Source: Prevotella sp. | GTDB lineage: Bacteria; Bacteroidota; Bacteroidia; Bacteroidales; Bacteroidaceae | Assembly: GCA_017471245.1 (NCBI GenBank) | Contig: JAFUVB010000019.1 | Span: 1-64,000 of the forward strand | Reading direction: 5' to 3' | Length of the DNA stretch: 64,000 nucleotides | Shown: one piece after another, positions 35,101 through 42,301 of the stretch | Layout of the letters: every line of letters begins with the position of its first letter | How positions within the stretch are numbered: the stretch's first letter is position 1 | The notes under the pieces: model-generated | Told to the model about the DNA's origin: nothing | Databases searched by the model: none | The model's input: the letters and a program-made list of their open reading frames with translations, nothing else | Program-made: the position numbers and the translations under genes

Positions 35101-35888
35101 TGCTTGGAATAGAGCATGCGCTTTGGATCGTCGAGGTCGCTCTGTGTGGCGAGGCATAACAGGTGGTCGTGGGCCTCGGCATTTTCCTGATCGACGAAGT
35201 GGGAATCATTCGAGCAAACCAGTTTGATGCCATATTCCTTTGCCAGTTCTATGATCACCCTGTTTGCCTTCTGCTGTAACGGGAATGTTTCGCGGTTGGC
35301 ACGGATGTTGGGATCTTTCACTTCGTGGCGCTGGAGCTCAAGATAATAGTCGTCGCCGAACACTCGATGATACCATTCTATTGCCTCGCGCGCCCCTTGG
35401 ATGTTCCCGTTTAGAATCTTCTTCGGCACTTCGCCGGCTATGCAGGCAGAGCAAACGATCAGGTCTTCATGATAGCGTTCCAGGTCAAAGCGGTCGGTTC
35501 GCGGCCGCATATAGTAGCCGTCGACCCACGCACGCGACACCAGCTTGATGAGATTCTTATATCCGTTGTAGTTTTTGGCGAGCACAATGAGGTGATAACC
35601 GCTCATGTCGCCATTCTCTTTCACCTTGTCTTCCTTGCGATGATGTGCCACATACATCTCGCAACCGAAGATGGGCTTGAACGGTTCCAGCCCTTCCTTC
35701 TTCCGTTTTCCGTTCACTTCCTGGCAATAATCGAAGAATTCCTTGATGCCGAACATGTCGCCATGATCGGTGATTGCCATGCCTCTCATGCCGTTTTTGA
35801 TGGCTTTGTCAACGAGTTTCTGTATACTCGACTGCCCGTCGAGTATAGAATAATATGTGTGAACGTGAAGATGAACGAAGTCTTCCAT
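32181..35888 (-). CDS. dnaE: DNA polymerase III subunit alpha
   Basis: 1235 residues. An N-terminal PHP domain (FVHLHVHTYYSILDGQSS, AITDHGDMFG), then the polymerase core with the catalytic aspartates in LPDIDTDFDDDGR, the fingers (GRTVGTFQFESAGMQKYL; KKKAIVDQMKPKF), a helix-hairpin-helix (RFGLAAIKGMGDNAAQAI) and a C-terminal OB fold (VVVGGIVTAVKERFSKNGKKFGIVTIEDF). Length is normal for the DnaE1 type. It is the replicative polymerase. The first ATG lies 24 nt downstream of a -7 box. Confidence 0.97.
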   Translation of the reverse strand: MEDFVHLHVHTYYSILDGQSSIQKLVDKAIKNGMRGMAITDHGDMFGIKEFFDYCQEVNGKRKKEGLEPFKPIFGCEMYVAHHRKEDKVKENGDMSGYHLIVLAKNYNGYKNLIKLVSRAWVDGYYMRPRTDRFDLERYHEDLIVCSACIAGEVPKKILNGNIQGAREAIEWYHRVFGDDYYLELQRHEVKDPNIRANRETFPLQQKANRVIIELAKEYGIKLVCSNDSHFVDQENAEAHDHLLCLATQSDLDDPKRMLYSKQEWFKTREEMNEVFADIPEALANTCEVLDKVEFYNIDHDPIMPFFPIPEDFGTEEQWRQKFTIEQLFQEFTTDENGENPLPRDEGEKKIAHLGGYEKLYRIKFEADYLKKLAYEGAAKRYPMPLSKDIDDRIRFELHIMKTMGFPGYFLIVQDFINSARNELGVMVGPGRGSAAGSVVAYCLGITKIDPLKYDLLFERFLNPDRISLPDIDTDFDDDGRGKVLKWVEDKYGHDNCAHIITYSTMATKNSIKDVARVEKLPLDVSNALCKAIPDRLPDGMKMNLANAIKCTRELQDAEVSENQQLSNTIKYAKMLEGTVRGTGIHACGFIICRDPISDWVPVSTADDPDFKNTKTNCTQYDGHVIESTGLIKMDFLGLKTLSELKEAVENIKLTRGIEVDLDNIPIDDKKTYELYQQGRTVGTFQFESAGMQKYLRELKPTVFEDLIAMNALYRPGPMGYIPQFIDRKHGREPITYDIPIMEKYLKDTYGITVYQEQVMLLSRLLADFTRGESDALRKAMGKKKKAIVDQMKPKFIEGGKKNGHDPKVLEKIWGDWEAFASYAFNKSHAACYSWVAFQTAYLKANYPAEFMAAIMSRRRDQITEITKLMDECRAMNIATLGPDVNESYHKFGVNKKGEIRFGLAAIKGMGDNAAQAIIDEREKNGLYKSIFDFAQRINYSAVNRKAFESLALSGGFDSFGIRREQYFAYDNKGNMFLDSLVRYGQLYQNEKIQSTHSLFGDMDAVEIATPAVPEAEEWSNIERLNRERDLVGIYISAHPLDEYSVVLNGICNTKCNELDDKEALSKKEEVVVGGIVTAVKERFSKNGKKFGIVTIEDFDNSGELAIFAEQWNMWQGILTVGCSVCIKAKCEPSKYRENTYNLNIVDIQYLQTVKEQQIEKITISVKSDSINDTMVTDLTTMLNESPGNAELFFQILDAETLRPVTLRSRARRININRDLLSYIDANPGMEYKIN

Positions 35889-35912
35889 TTTTTAGGTTTG
35901 TATTTTCTGCCA

Positions 35913-35920
35913 CAAAGTTA
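35913..35920 (-). promoter_or_regulatory. -7 box for dnaE
   Basis: CAAAGTTA (TAACTTTG on the minus strand) matches TAnnTTTG, 24 nt before the dnaE ATG at 35888. Confidence 0.65.
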
Positions 35921-36015
35921 CGTCAAAATCTGAGAACGGCAAAATCTTTATACCAAAAATATTATAACGCCGACATGAAAATAACTTATAATTTGTTATT
36001 ATAAAATATTTTTAT

Positions 36016-36023
36016 TAACTTTG
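36016..36023 (+). promoter_or_regulatory. -7 box for psd-pssA
   Basis: TAACTTTG matches TAnnTTTG and is divergent from the dnaE promoter about 95 bp away. The psd ATG is at 36086. Confidence 0.65.
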
Positions 36024-36085
36024 CACGCGATTTATCTAATAAACTCCACTAAAGGCAAATCTGCCATCTATGTTCAGAAACAATC

Positions 36086-36784
36086 ATGGGTGAGAAAATA
36101 AAAAAAATCAAAAGGATAAAGAATATCAGACTTCACCGGGAAGGAACCAATACCTTATTATATGTGGGTATTGCCATTGCCGTGATAGGTGCGCTGATAT
36201 GGTATCTCTGCGGATCAGGTATGTTGTTCAATGCATATATATGCCTGATGATCATATTATACGGAATCATGATCAATTTCTTCCGTTGCCCCATCCGATA
36301 TTTCAACGGCGAGACGGAAAACATCGTCGTTGCGCCTGCCGACGGCAAGGTTGTGGTGATCGAGGAAGTGGAAGAAGATGAGTATTTTCACGATAAACGA
36401 TTGATGGTATCTATCTTCATGAGCCTGTTCAACGTACATGCCAACTGGTTTCCCGTTGACGGCAGAGTGAAATTCGTGCACCATCAGAACGGAAACTACC
36501 ACAAAGCATGGCTGCCAAAAGCAAGCGAAGAGAACGAACATGCCGATATCATGCTTGAAACAGACAACGGAACAGACGTGTTATGCAGGCAAATAGCGGG
36601 CGCCGTGGCACGTAGGATCGTCACATACGCCAAAGACGGCGAAGACTGCTATATCGACGAGCATCTCGGTTTCATCAAATTCGGCTCGCGCGTTGACGTT
36701 TACCTGCCCTTGGGAACTGAGGTTTGCGTGAAGATGGGGCAAAGCACTACCGGCGACCAGACCGTCATTGCAAGACTAAAATGA
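36086..36784 (+). CDS. psd: Phosphatidylserine decarboxylase proenzyme
   Basis: 232 residues. Two membrane segments ([38 protein letters not shown]) are followed by the catalytic domain with [31 protein letters not shown] and the self-cleavage motif KFGSR (Gly200-Ser201), which gives the pyruvoyl alpha chain. It is the short Psd type found in Bacteroidetes. It makes phosphatidylethanolamine from phosphatidylserine at the inner membrane. It overlaps pssA by 4 nt (ATGA). Confidence 0.95.
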   Translation: MGEKIKKIKRIKNIRLHREGTNTLLYVGIAIAVIGALIWYLCGSGMLFNAYICLMIILYGIMINFFRCPIRYFNGETENIVVAPADGKVVVIEEVEEDEYFHDKRLMVSIFMSLFNVHANWFPVDGRVKFVHHQNGNYHKAWLPKASEENEHADIMLETDNGTDVLCRQIAGAVARRIVTYAKDGEDCYIDEHLGFIKFGSRVDVYLPLGTEVCVKMGQSTTGDQTVIARLK

Positions 36785-37488
36785 AGAAAAACATCCCAAA
36801 CATCATCACTTGCTGTAACTTGATTTCAGGTTGCATAGCCGTAGTATGTGCTCTTTCGGGCTCCGCTTTGATGGCTCTGTGCTGGATAGTGATTGGTGCC
36901 GCCTTTGATTTTTGTGACGGGCTGACTGCCAGAATCTTAGGTGTATCCTCACCCATTGGCAAGGAATTAGACTCGCTGGCAGACGATATCACCTTCGGAG
37001 TGGCACCTTCGGCCATGTTGTTCTATGAACTCAGCGTCATGGATTATCCCTCAATGCTTGAGCCTATAAGGGATATCATCCCCTACTCTGCCTTTATCAT
37101 GGCTGCATTCTCTGCCCTGCGGCTTGCCAAATTCAATCTCGACGAGAGGCAGTCGGTATCGTTCATTGGTCTGCCCACGCCTGCCAACGCTCTGTTTTGG
37201 GCATCATTGATTGTGGGAAGCAGCCGTTTTCTCGAGTCTTCTTCCCACATGTCGCTCGTCATGATTGCGCTCATGCTGTGCTTCTGCTATCTTTTGGTGA
37301 GCGAGATACCCATGTTTGCACTGAAATTCAAGCATTGGGGATGGAAGGGAAACGAAGTGAAATACATCTTCATCATATCATCCGCCATCCTGCTGGTTGT
37401 TTTCCGCATCCGCGGCATTGCGCTTGCCATCGCGTGGTATATCGTTTTGTCGTCGATCATGAACTGCAAGAAACCCGGAAAGCAATAA
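36781..37488 (+). CDS. pssA: CDP-diacylglycerol--serine O-phosphatidyltransferase
   Basis: 235 residues from the ATG at 36781, which overlaps the psd stop. The CDP-alcohol phosphotransferase motif is D-F-C-D-G-L-T-A-R...G-K-E-L-D-S-L-A-D ([20 protein letters not shown], then LDSLADD). It has about 6-8 membrane helices. It supplies phosphatidylserine to Psd, so the pair makes phosphatidylethanolamine. The DUF4834 gene follows after 22 nt. Confidence 0.95.
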   Translation: MKKNIPNIITCCNLISGCIAVVCALSGSALMALCWIVIGAAFDFCDGLTARILGVSSPIGKELDSLADDITFGVAPSAMLFYELSVMDYPSMLEPIRDIIPYSAFIMAAFSALRLAKFNLDERQSVSFIGLPTPANALFWASLIVGSSRFLESSSHMSLVMIALMLCFCYLLVSEIPMFALKFKHWGWKGNEVKYIFIISSAILLVVFRIRGIALAIAWYIVLSSIMNCKKPGKQ

Positions 37489-37510
37489 AAGCAACTGAAA
37501 GGAGATTGTT

Positions 37511-37795
37511 ATGGTTATACTGAAATTCCTGTTTTTTGTTTTTCTGATTGGATTTATCCTGATGCTGTTCATCCTCGTTGCCTTCGGAGGAACGGCCGCC
37601 TTCCTCATCAAAAGAGCATTCCACCTGATGAAAGACCGCCAGCCACAGGGCAATTCCGACTATGTGCATGTCAACCGGAAAGGCTCTAATGCCGACGAGG
37701 AAATCATCATCGACACGCGCAATACGGAAAAACAGCAAAAGCAGATATTCGGTGATGACGAAGGGGAATATGTGGAATATGAGGAAGAAGTATAG
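37511..37795 (+). CDS. DUF4834 family membrane protein
   Basis: 94 residues. One or two N-terminal membrane helices (VILKFLFFVFLIGFILMLFILVAFGGTAAFLI), then a hydrophilic acidic tail ending GEYVEYEEEV. This layout matches DUF4834, a small Bacteroidetes family often next to phospholipid genes; its function is unknown. GGAG precedes the ATG by 7 nt. It is third in the psd-pssA operon. Confidence 0.75.
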   Translation: MVILKFLFFVFLIGFILMLFILVAFGGTAAFLIKRAFHLMKDRQPQGNSDYVHVNRKGSNADEEIIIDTRNTEKQQKQIFGDDEGEYVEYEEEV

Positions 37796-37807
37796 GTTTC
37801 ACCTCTC

Positions 37808-37918
37808 AAAAGCATAGGTTTTGAGGCTCAAAAGCATAGGTTTCGCATGCCAAAACCATAGGTTTTGAAGGTCAAAAGCATAGGTTTTGAAAGCCGAAAG
37901 CATAGGTTTTGAAAAATG
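37808..37918. repeat. 22-bp palindromic intergenic repeat array (5 units)
   Basis: Five units at exact 22-bp steps (37808, 37830, 37852, 37874, 37896), with cores AAAAGCATAGGTTTT, AAAAGCATAGGTTT, AAAACCATAGGTTTT, AAAAGCATAGGTTTT and GAAAGCATAGGTTTT. The third is a near-perfect palindrome, AAAACC-ATA-GGTTTT. It lies between the converging DUF4834 gene and dnaA. Confidence 0.85.
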
Positions 37919-37963
37919 GGGAGGAATTTATGCCATGGCAGGACATCATTTTGAGCGTTCCAA

Positions 37964-39373
37964 TCACTTCTTTAGCTTGAACGAATTCTCTATACTGAGC
38001 AGCTCGTCATGGAACTGGCGGTCGATCTTCAGGCGCTGTTCAACCTTTGAACAACTGTGAATCACCGTGCTGTGATCGCGCCCGCCAACCAGTTTTCCTA
38101 TGCGGCTGGCCGGCATCTTCGTATACTTCTGGGCAAGATACATCGACACCTGACGGGCAATAACAAGATCTTGCTTGCGGCTGGAACTGGAAATGGCAGA
38201 CGGAGATACGTTGAAATGATGGCAAACCGTCTCAATGATATCGTCGACGGTAAGCGGATGGTCGTCCATTTTCACTGCCCGCTTGATCACTCTCTCAGCT
38301 AAGCGCATGTCAATATTGCCGTTGTAGACGATGCTATATGCCAGCAGCGAGTTGATAACACCCTCCAAATCGCGCACACTCCCATTTGCCGTCTCTGCAA
38401 TAAACTGCACCACGTCGGCCGGAATCTTCAAACCGTCGCGCTTTATCTTGCTGTTCAGAATGTCAATACACAGCTGCACGTTTGGTTTTTCGAGCTCTGC
38501 AATCAGTCCGCATGAGAAACGGGTGATCAGTCGCTCGTTCATCCCCTTCAAATCAACAGGTGGGCGGTCGCAAGCCAGTATGATTCGCTTGCCGTTGCGG
38601 AACAGATGATTGAAGATATGGAAGAAAGTGTTCTGCGTTCCCACCGTTGTCACCCATTCCTGGATATCATCCACAATCAGCACATCTATCGTCTGATAGA
38701 AAGTAATGAAATCATTTATCTTGTTTTGAAGCTGTGCACTGGTGTACTGAACTTGGAAAAGGCGCGCGCTGATATAGAGTACGCGCTTTTGGGGAAACAG
38801 TTCCTTGATGCGCACACCTATGGCATTGATCAGGTGAGTCTTACCACAGCCGCTCGGACCATATATGAACATCGGATTAAACTGTGTGGAATTCGGATGC
38901 TCAGCGATGGATAGTCCAACGGAACGAGGCAGCTTGTTGCTGTCGCCTTCAATGAAATTACTGAAAGTGTGATGTGGATCGAGCTGGGAATCAATCTGCT
39001 GCGGCTGAACGGAATCGAGCATGGTGGGCGACTCGTTGACACGTGTTTTCTTCCGATTCATGTCAATGTCGGAGACCGGATCTGCCTGAATGTCCTGGGA
39101 AATGTTGTTCGTCTTGTCGGTAACGACGCGGTATGTCAGCCGGATTCCTTCGCCGAAGGTGCGAGAAAGAACCTTTCCGAGCAGGTCAATATAATTCTCC
39201 TCCAAGTACTCATATACGAATGGACTTGGCACCTGCACCAACAACGTGTTGGTGGCAGGCTGGTATGAACCGAAAGAAATCGGCTTAAACCAAGTGGCGA
39301 ATTGTTGTTCTGTGACATTATCCTTGATCAGATCAAGTGTCATGTCCCAGAGTGCCCGTGGATTATTTCTCAT
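37964..39373 (-). CDS. dnaA: Chromosomal replication initiator DnaA
   Basis: 469 residues. Domain I is ALWDMTLDLIKDNVTEQQFATWFKPI, followed by a linker of about 60 residues, then the AAA+ domain with Walker A GPSGCGKTHL and Walker B VLIVDDIQ. Domain IV is a helix-turn-helix ending with the DnaA signature LVGGRDHSTVIHSCSKVE. I found no cluster of TTATNCACA boxes or DNA-unwinding region on either side, so the origin may lie elsewhere, as is often so in Bacteroidetes. Confidence 0.97.
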   Translation of the reverse strand: MRNNPRALWDMTLDLIKDNVTEQQFATWFKPISFGSYQPATNTLLVQVPSPFVYEYLEENYIDLLGKVLSRTFGEGIRLTYRVVTDKTNNISQDIQADPVSDIDMNRKKTRVNESPTMLDSVQPQQIDSQLDPHHTFSNFIEGDSNKLPRSVGLSIAEHPNSTQFNPMFIYGPSGCGKTHLINAIGVRIKELFPQKRVLYISARLFQVQYTSAQLQNKINDFITFYQTIDVLIVDDIQEWVTTVGTQNTFFHIFNHLFRNGKRIILACDRPPVDLKGMNERLITRFSCGLIAELEKPNVQLCIDILNSKIKRDGLKIPADVVQFIAETANGSVRDLEGVINSLLAYSIVYNGNIDMRLAERVIKRAVKMDDHPLTVDDIIETVCHHFNVSPSAISSSSRKQDLVIARQVSMYLAQKYTKMPASRIGKLVGGRDHSTVIHSCSKVEQRLKIDRQFHDELLSIENSFKLKK

Positions 39374-39754
39374 ATATTATTGGTGTCCTTCGACGCTTCT
39401 CTTTTGGGTTGCTATACTCAACCTTCTTCGATTGTTGAATTTTTGACATTGCAAAGGTCGCACTTTTTTTTTGAATATGCAAGAGGTCGTTTTCATTCTT
39501 TTTATGATTTTTTCTTTAAATCGCGATATGATGGCACTTTAAGAGTGCCTGGATGATGACAGATAAATATCTATTGTTGCAAATTTTCAACCCCTTTAGT
39601 TTCAATAACTTGCAAAAAAGAATTCCAACTTGGCACATATCGCCGCCCATGTGCATAAACTTGACAGAAACGCAAGAGAATTAGCAACTTGCAGCACCTT
39701 CCTAAAGGAAAACCGCAATGTGCGTTCTATTTAGAGAATTTTTAAATTACGCTG
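39374..39754. other. Intergenic region between mlaD-like gene and dnaA
   Basis: 381 bp without a gene. It holds a dnaA promoter candidate (TGCGACCTTTGCA on the minus strand near 39450-39465, one base off TAnnTTTG) and a small palindrome GGCACTttaagAGTGCC (39533-39549). Short A/T runs occur around 39590-39700. I looked for DnaA boxes (TTATCCACA and one-mismatch forms) and saw none. Confidence 0.4.
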
Positions 39755-40654
39755 TTATTTATCCTTTTTTCCAAACACAGAAAAGTGTACATATCGTTTG
39801 GGATGACTTCTCAAATCAATCAGCAACGAGTCGGCACTTCGCATGGTGGAATTCATGTTCCGATAGAGAGCCGGGTCTTTCATCATCAGGCCCACCGTAC
39901 CTTCTGCACTGTTCAACTCATCTGTCAGCTTCTGAACATTATCGAGTGTGGCATTCACTTTCTGCATAGTTTCACCAACATTCACCTGTGCGAGGTTGCT
40001 TGTCAGTTGGGTGGTGTTGTCCAAAACAGCATTTGCACGGTTCATCATTCCTGGCACTTCCTTGTTCAGACCAGCCATCAGCGCATTCAACTGGGCAGTG
40101 GTTGTGGTCAGACTACTCGTAACCTGCTCGATATTACCTATCGACTTGGCGATTGCAGGGTTAGCCAAAATGGTGTTCAGACTTGACATGATGCTGTCCA
40201 GTTTCGGCAGTATTCTCTCCACAGCCGGTATCATATCCTTCAGTTTTCCCATGGCACCGTCGTTAACAGCACCCTCAATGCGCTCCCCGGGATTAACTTT
40301 CTCACGAGGATTGTTTGCAAGCAGGAGGTTCACTTGTACGTTTCCCAACAAGTCGCTCACCACTTCGGCGGTGCTTCCCTTGGGAACGCGCAGTGCCGGA
40401 TCCAATCCCACCTCTATTAATATGTCGTCTTGGTGATTGTAATCATAGTTGATTGCCTTCACCACACCTACCTTATAGCCGTCGGCATAGACAGGACTGT
40501 TGTTGCTCAATCCGTTGATATTCTTGAACGACATGTAGTATGATGTATCTGAAGAAAACAGATTCAGACCTTTCAGATAGTTCATCCCAAAGAACAGAAC
40601 TACCAATCCTACCACCGCCACCAAGGCTATCTTTATCTCCTTTGAAATCTTCAT
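39755..40654 (-). CDS. MlaD/MCE family protein
   Basis: 299 residues. One N-terminal membrane helix (IALVAVVGLVVLFFGMNYL), then an MCE domain (about 38-115; YYMSFKNINGLSNNSPVYADGYKVGVVKAI, LRVPKGSTAEVVSDLLGNVQVNLLL) and a long coiled-coil region (SSLNTILANPAIAKSIGNIEQVTSSLTTTTAQLNALM). MCE proteins are the substrate-binding part of Mla-type lipid transport between the membranes. No permease or ATPase gene is adjacent. It lies 12 nt downstream of the amidase gene. Confidence 0.9.
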   Translation of the reverse strand: MKISKEIKIALVAVVGLVVLFFGMNYLKGLNLFSSDTSYYMSFKNINGLSNNSPVYADGYKVGVVKAINYDYNHQDDILIEVGLDPALRVPKGSTAEVVSDLLGNVQVNLLLANNPREKVNPGERIEGAVNDGAMGKLKDMIPAVERILPKLDSIMSSLNTILANPAIAKSIGNIEQVTSSLTTTTAQLNALMAGLNKEVPGMMNRANAVLDNTTQLTSNLAQVNVGETMQKVNATLDNVQKLTDELNSAEGTVGLMMKDPALYRNMNSTMRSADSLLIDLRSHPKRYVHFSVFGKKDK

Positions 40655-40666
40655 AACCGTTTTCCT

Positions 40667-41854
40667 TTACTTTTTCTTTTCCTTGAACTCACGTATCGCC
40701 TCGCGCACATCCATCTTCTCCCCGTTCCTGAATGCGATAATGAAAGCGCTCGGGAACTTTTCGAGTATCGACTTTCTTAGCCGATAGATCTCATTATAGT
40801 CGGTAGAAGAGCCCGTGGTATACTTATATAGCCCGCTTTCCCTGTACAATTCCGTCTGCTTGATCCCCTTAAACTGAGGGCTGTTTGCCTTGACTGCCTT
40901 GTCGCTTGCTATGATTTGCACCTTGAACACAGGCACATCCTTGTCTGCCTTTGGCTGGTTTTCAGCCGGTTTGCTTTTCTGGACAGCAGCCGTTTCCTTC
41001 ATTTCCTCGGGAACGATCGATGGCACGCTGGTGTTTTTTTCGGTGGTTGGCTGATAGGGAACAGCCACTCCTCCGGCATATTTCTTCTTATATGCGATGA
41101 AGGCATTATAGAAACCGCGCACGTATTTATCAGGTGCCTCGTCGGAATTCATGAAGCGCTCTTCGTCGGGAGTTGATATGAAACCGAGCTCCAACAGGCA
41201 TCCCGGCATGGAAGTGAGCCTGAGAACAGCAAGATTATCTTGATGTGCACCGCCGTTTTGTCTGCCCGTGGCAGCGCATACATGCTTTTGCATCAGGCGC
41301 GCAAGGTCAACGCTGCGCTCCATGTGGGTGTCCTGGATGAACTCGAACATGATATTGCTTTCCGGGGAATTGGGGTCGAAGCCTTCGTAATGTTGCTTAT
41401 AGTCTTTCTCCATCACGATAACGGCATTCTCGCGCTTAGCTACTTCGAGGTTTTCCATAATCCCTTTCTTCCCGGAATTGCGCCCTCGGCCCAGCGTATA
41501 TGTCTGGAAGCCCCGCGCAATCTTCCCTCCGGGCAACGAATTGATATGTACGGAGATGAACAAATCAGCTTTGTTCTTGTTGGCAATCTCTGCCCGCTGC
41601 CACAATTCGAGGAAAACGTCGGTCTTGCGCGTATATATCACCTTCACATCAGGACAGTTTCGCTCCACATACCTGCCGAAAGCCAATGCCATTTTTAAGG
41701 TAAGGTTCTTCTCTTTGCTGATAGAACCGATGCATCCGGCATCTTTTCCGCCATGACCGGCATCGATGACAAGCGTGAATTTCTTGGTTGCGGCTGACGA
41801 AACTGCCACTACCAGAAGCGATAACATTATAGCGGAAACGATTTTTCTTATCAT
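40667..41854 (-). CDS. N-acetylmuramoyl-L-alanine amidase (AmiC type) with SPOR-like C-terminus
   Basis: 395 residues with a signal peptide (cleavage near VSSA). The amidase_3 fold has VIDAGHGGKDAG (first Zn ligand), FISVHINSLPGG and CLLELGFISTPDEE. A Pro/Lys/Glu linker at about 260-310 leads to a C-terminal SPOR-like domain (VPVFKVQIIASDKAVKANSP...AFIIAFRNGEKM) that binds denuded glycan at the septum. It cuts the amide between MurNAc and the stem peptide during division. The -7 box is only 11 nt from the ATG; an internal Met (MLSLLVV) might be the real start. Confidence 0.92.
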   Translation of the reverse strand: MIRKIVSAIMLSLLVVAVSSAATKKFTLVIDAGHGGKDAGCIGSISKEKNLTLKMALAFGRYVERNCPDVKVIYTRKTDVFLELWQRAEIANKNKADLFISVHINSLPGGKIARGFQTYTLGRGRNSGKKGIMENLEVAKRENAVIVMEKDYKQHYEGFDPNSPESNIMFEFIQDTHMERSVDLARLMQKHVCAATGRQNGGAHQDNLAVLRLTSMPGCLLELGFISTPDEERFMNSDEAPDKYVRGFYNAFIAYKKKYAGGVAVPYQPTTEKNTSVPSIVPEEMKETAAVQKSKPAENQPKADKDVPVFKVQIIASDKAVKANSPQFKGIKQTELYRESGLYKYTTGSSTDYNEIYRLRKSILEKFPSAFIIAFRNGEKMDVREAIREFKEKKK

Positions 41855-41864
41855 ATACGGGATG

Positions 41865-41872
41865 CAAAATTA
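41865..41872 (-). promoter_or_regulatory. -7 box for amidase-mlaD
   Basis: CAAAATTA (TAATTTTG on the minus strand) matches TAnnTTTG, 11 nt before the ATG at 41854. The transcript would be almost leaderless. Confidence 0.5.
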
Positions 41873-41897
41873 ACAATAATTCCTAAAACAAGATAAC

Positions 41898-42281
41898 TCA
41901 GCCATGAGATTTATTATAATTTAAGCGTATCTCAACACCCGCACCGTCCATGCAACCGCCCATTGGAGGATTGCATTTTGTGATTTTCAGCCACGCCTCT
42001 TCTGCGAGGGGGAACTGAGCCTTGATGCTTTTGCCGATCCTTCCTGCCAGATGTTCCAGCAGGTTGGACGGCTTTTGCATTTCTTTATTTATGATTTCGT
42101 AGAGTTGCGAATAATCCAGCGTGTCGGAAACATCATCAGTCTGGAGAGCCTTTCTGTATGGATACTTCACTTTTACGCTGATAATGTAGTCGCCACCGGC
42201 AATTCTTTCCTGCGGCAGCACTCCATGATATGCATGAAAACGCACGTTCTCCAGATAGATGATACTCTCCACTACTTCCAT
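41898..42281 (-). CDS. folB: Dihydroneopterin aldolase
   Basis: 127 residues from the ATG at 42281 (MEVVESIIYLENVRFHAYHG); the longer frame would overlap nrdJ. FolB family signs are FHAYHGVLPQER, the DTLDYSQLYEII segment and NLLEHLAGRIGKSI with the catalytic Glu/Lys region, ending in ITKCNPPMGG. It converts dihydroneopterin to hydroxymethyl-dihydropterin for folate. It starts 20 nt after the nrdJ stop, so it is probably co-transcribed. Confidence 0.92.
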   Translation of the reverse strand: MEVVESIIYLENVRFHAYHGVLPQERIAGGDYIISVKVKYPYRKALQTDDVSDTLDYSQLYEIINKEMQKPSNLLEHLAGRIGKSIKAQFPLAEEAWLKITKCNPPMGGCMDGAGVEIRLNYNKSHG

Positions 42282-42301
42282 TTCTTCACTGTTTAACTGT
42301 T

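Noticed and set aside
37964-39754. Replication origin next to dnaA
   Set aside because: No cluster of TTATNCACA boxes and no clear AT-rich unwinding repeat on either side of dnaA.
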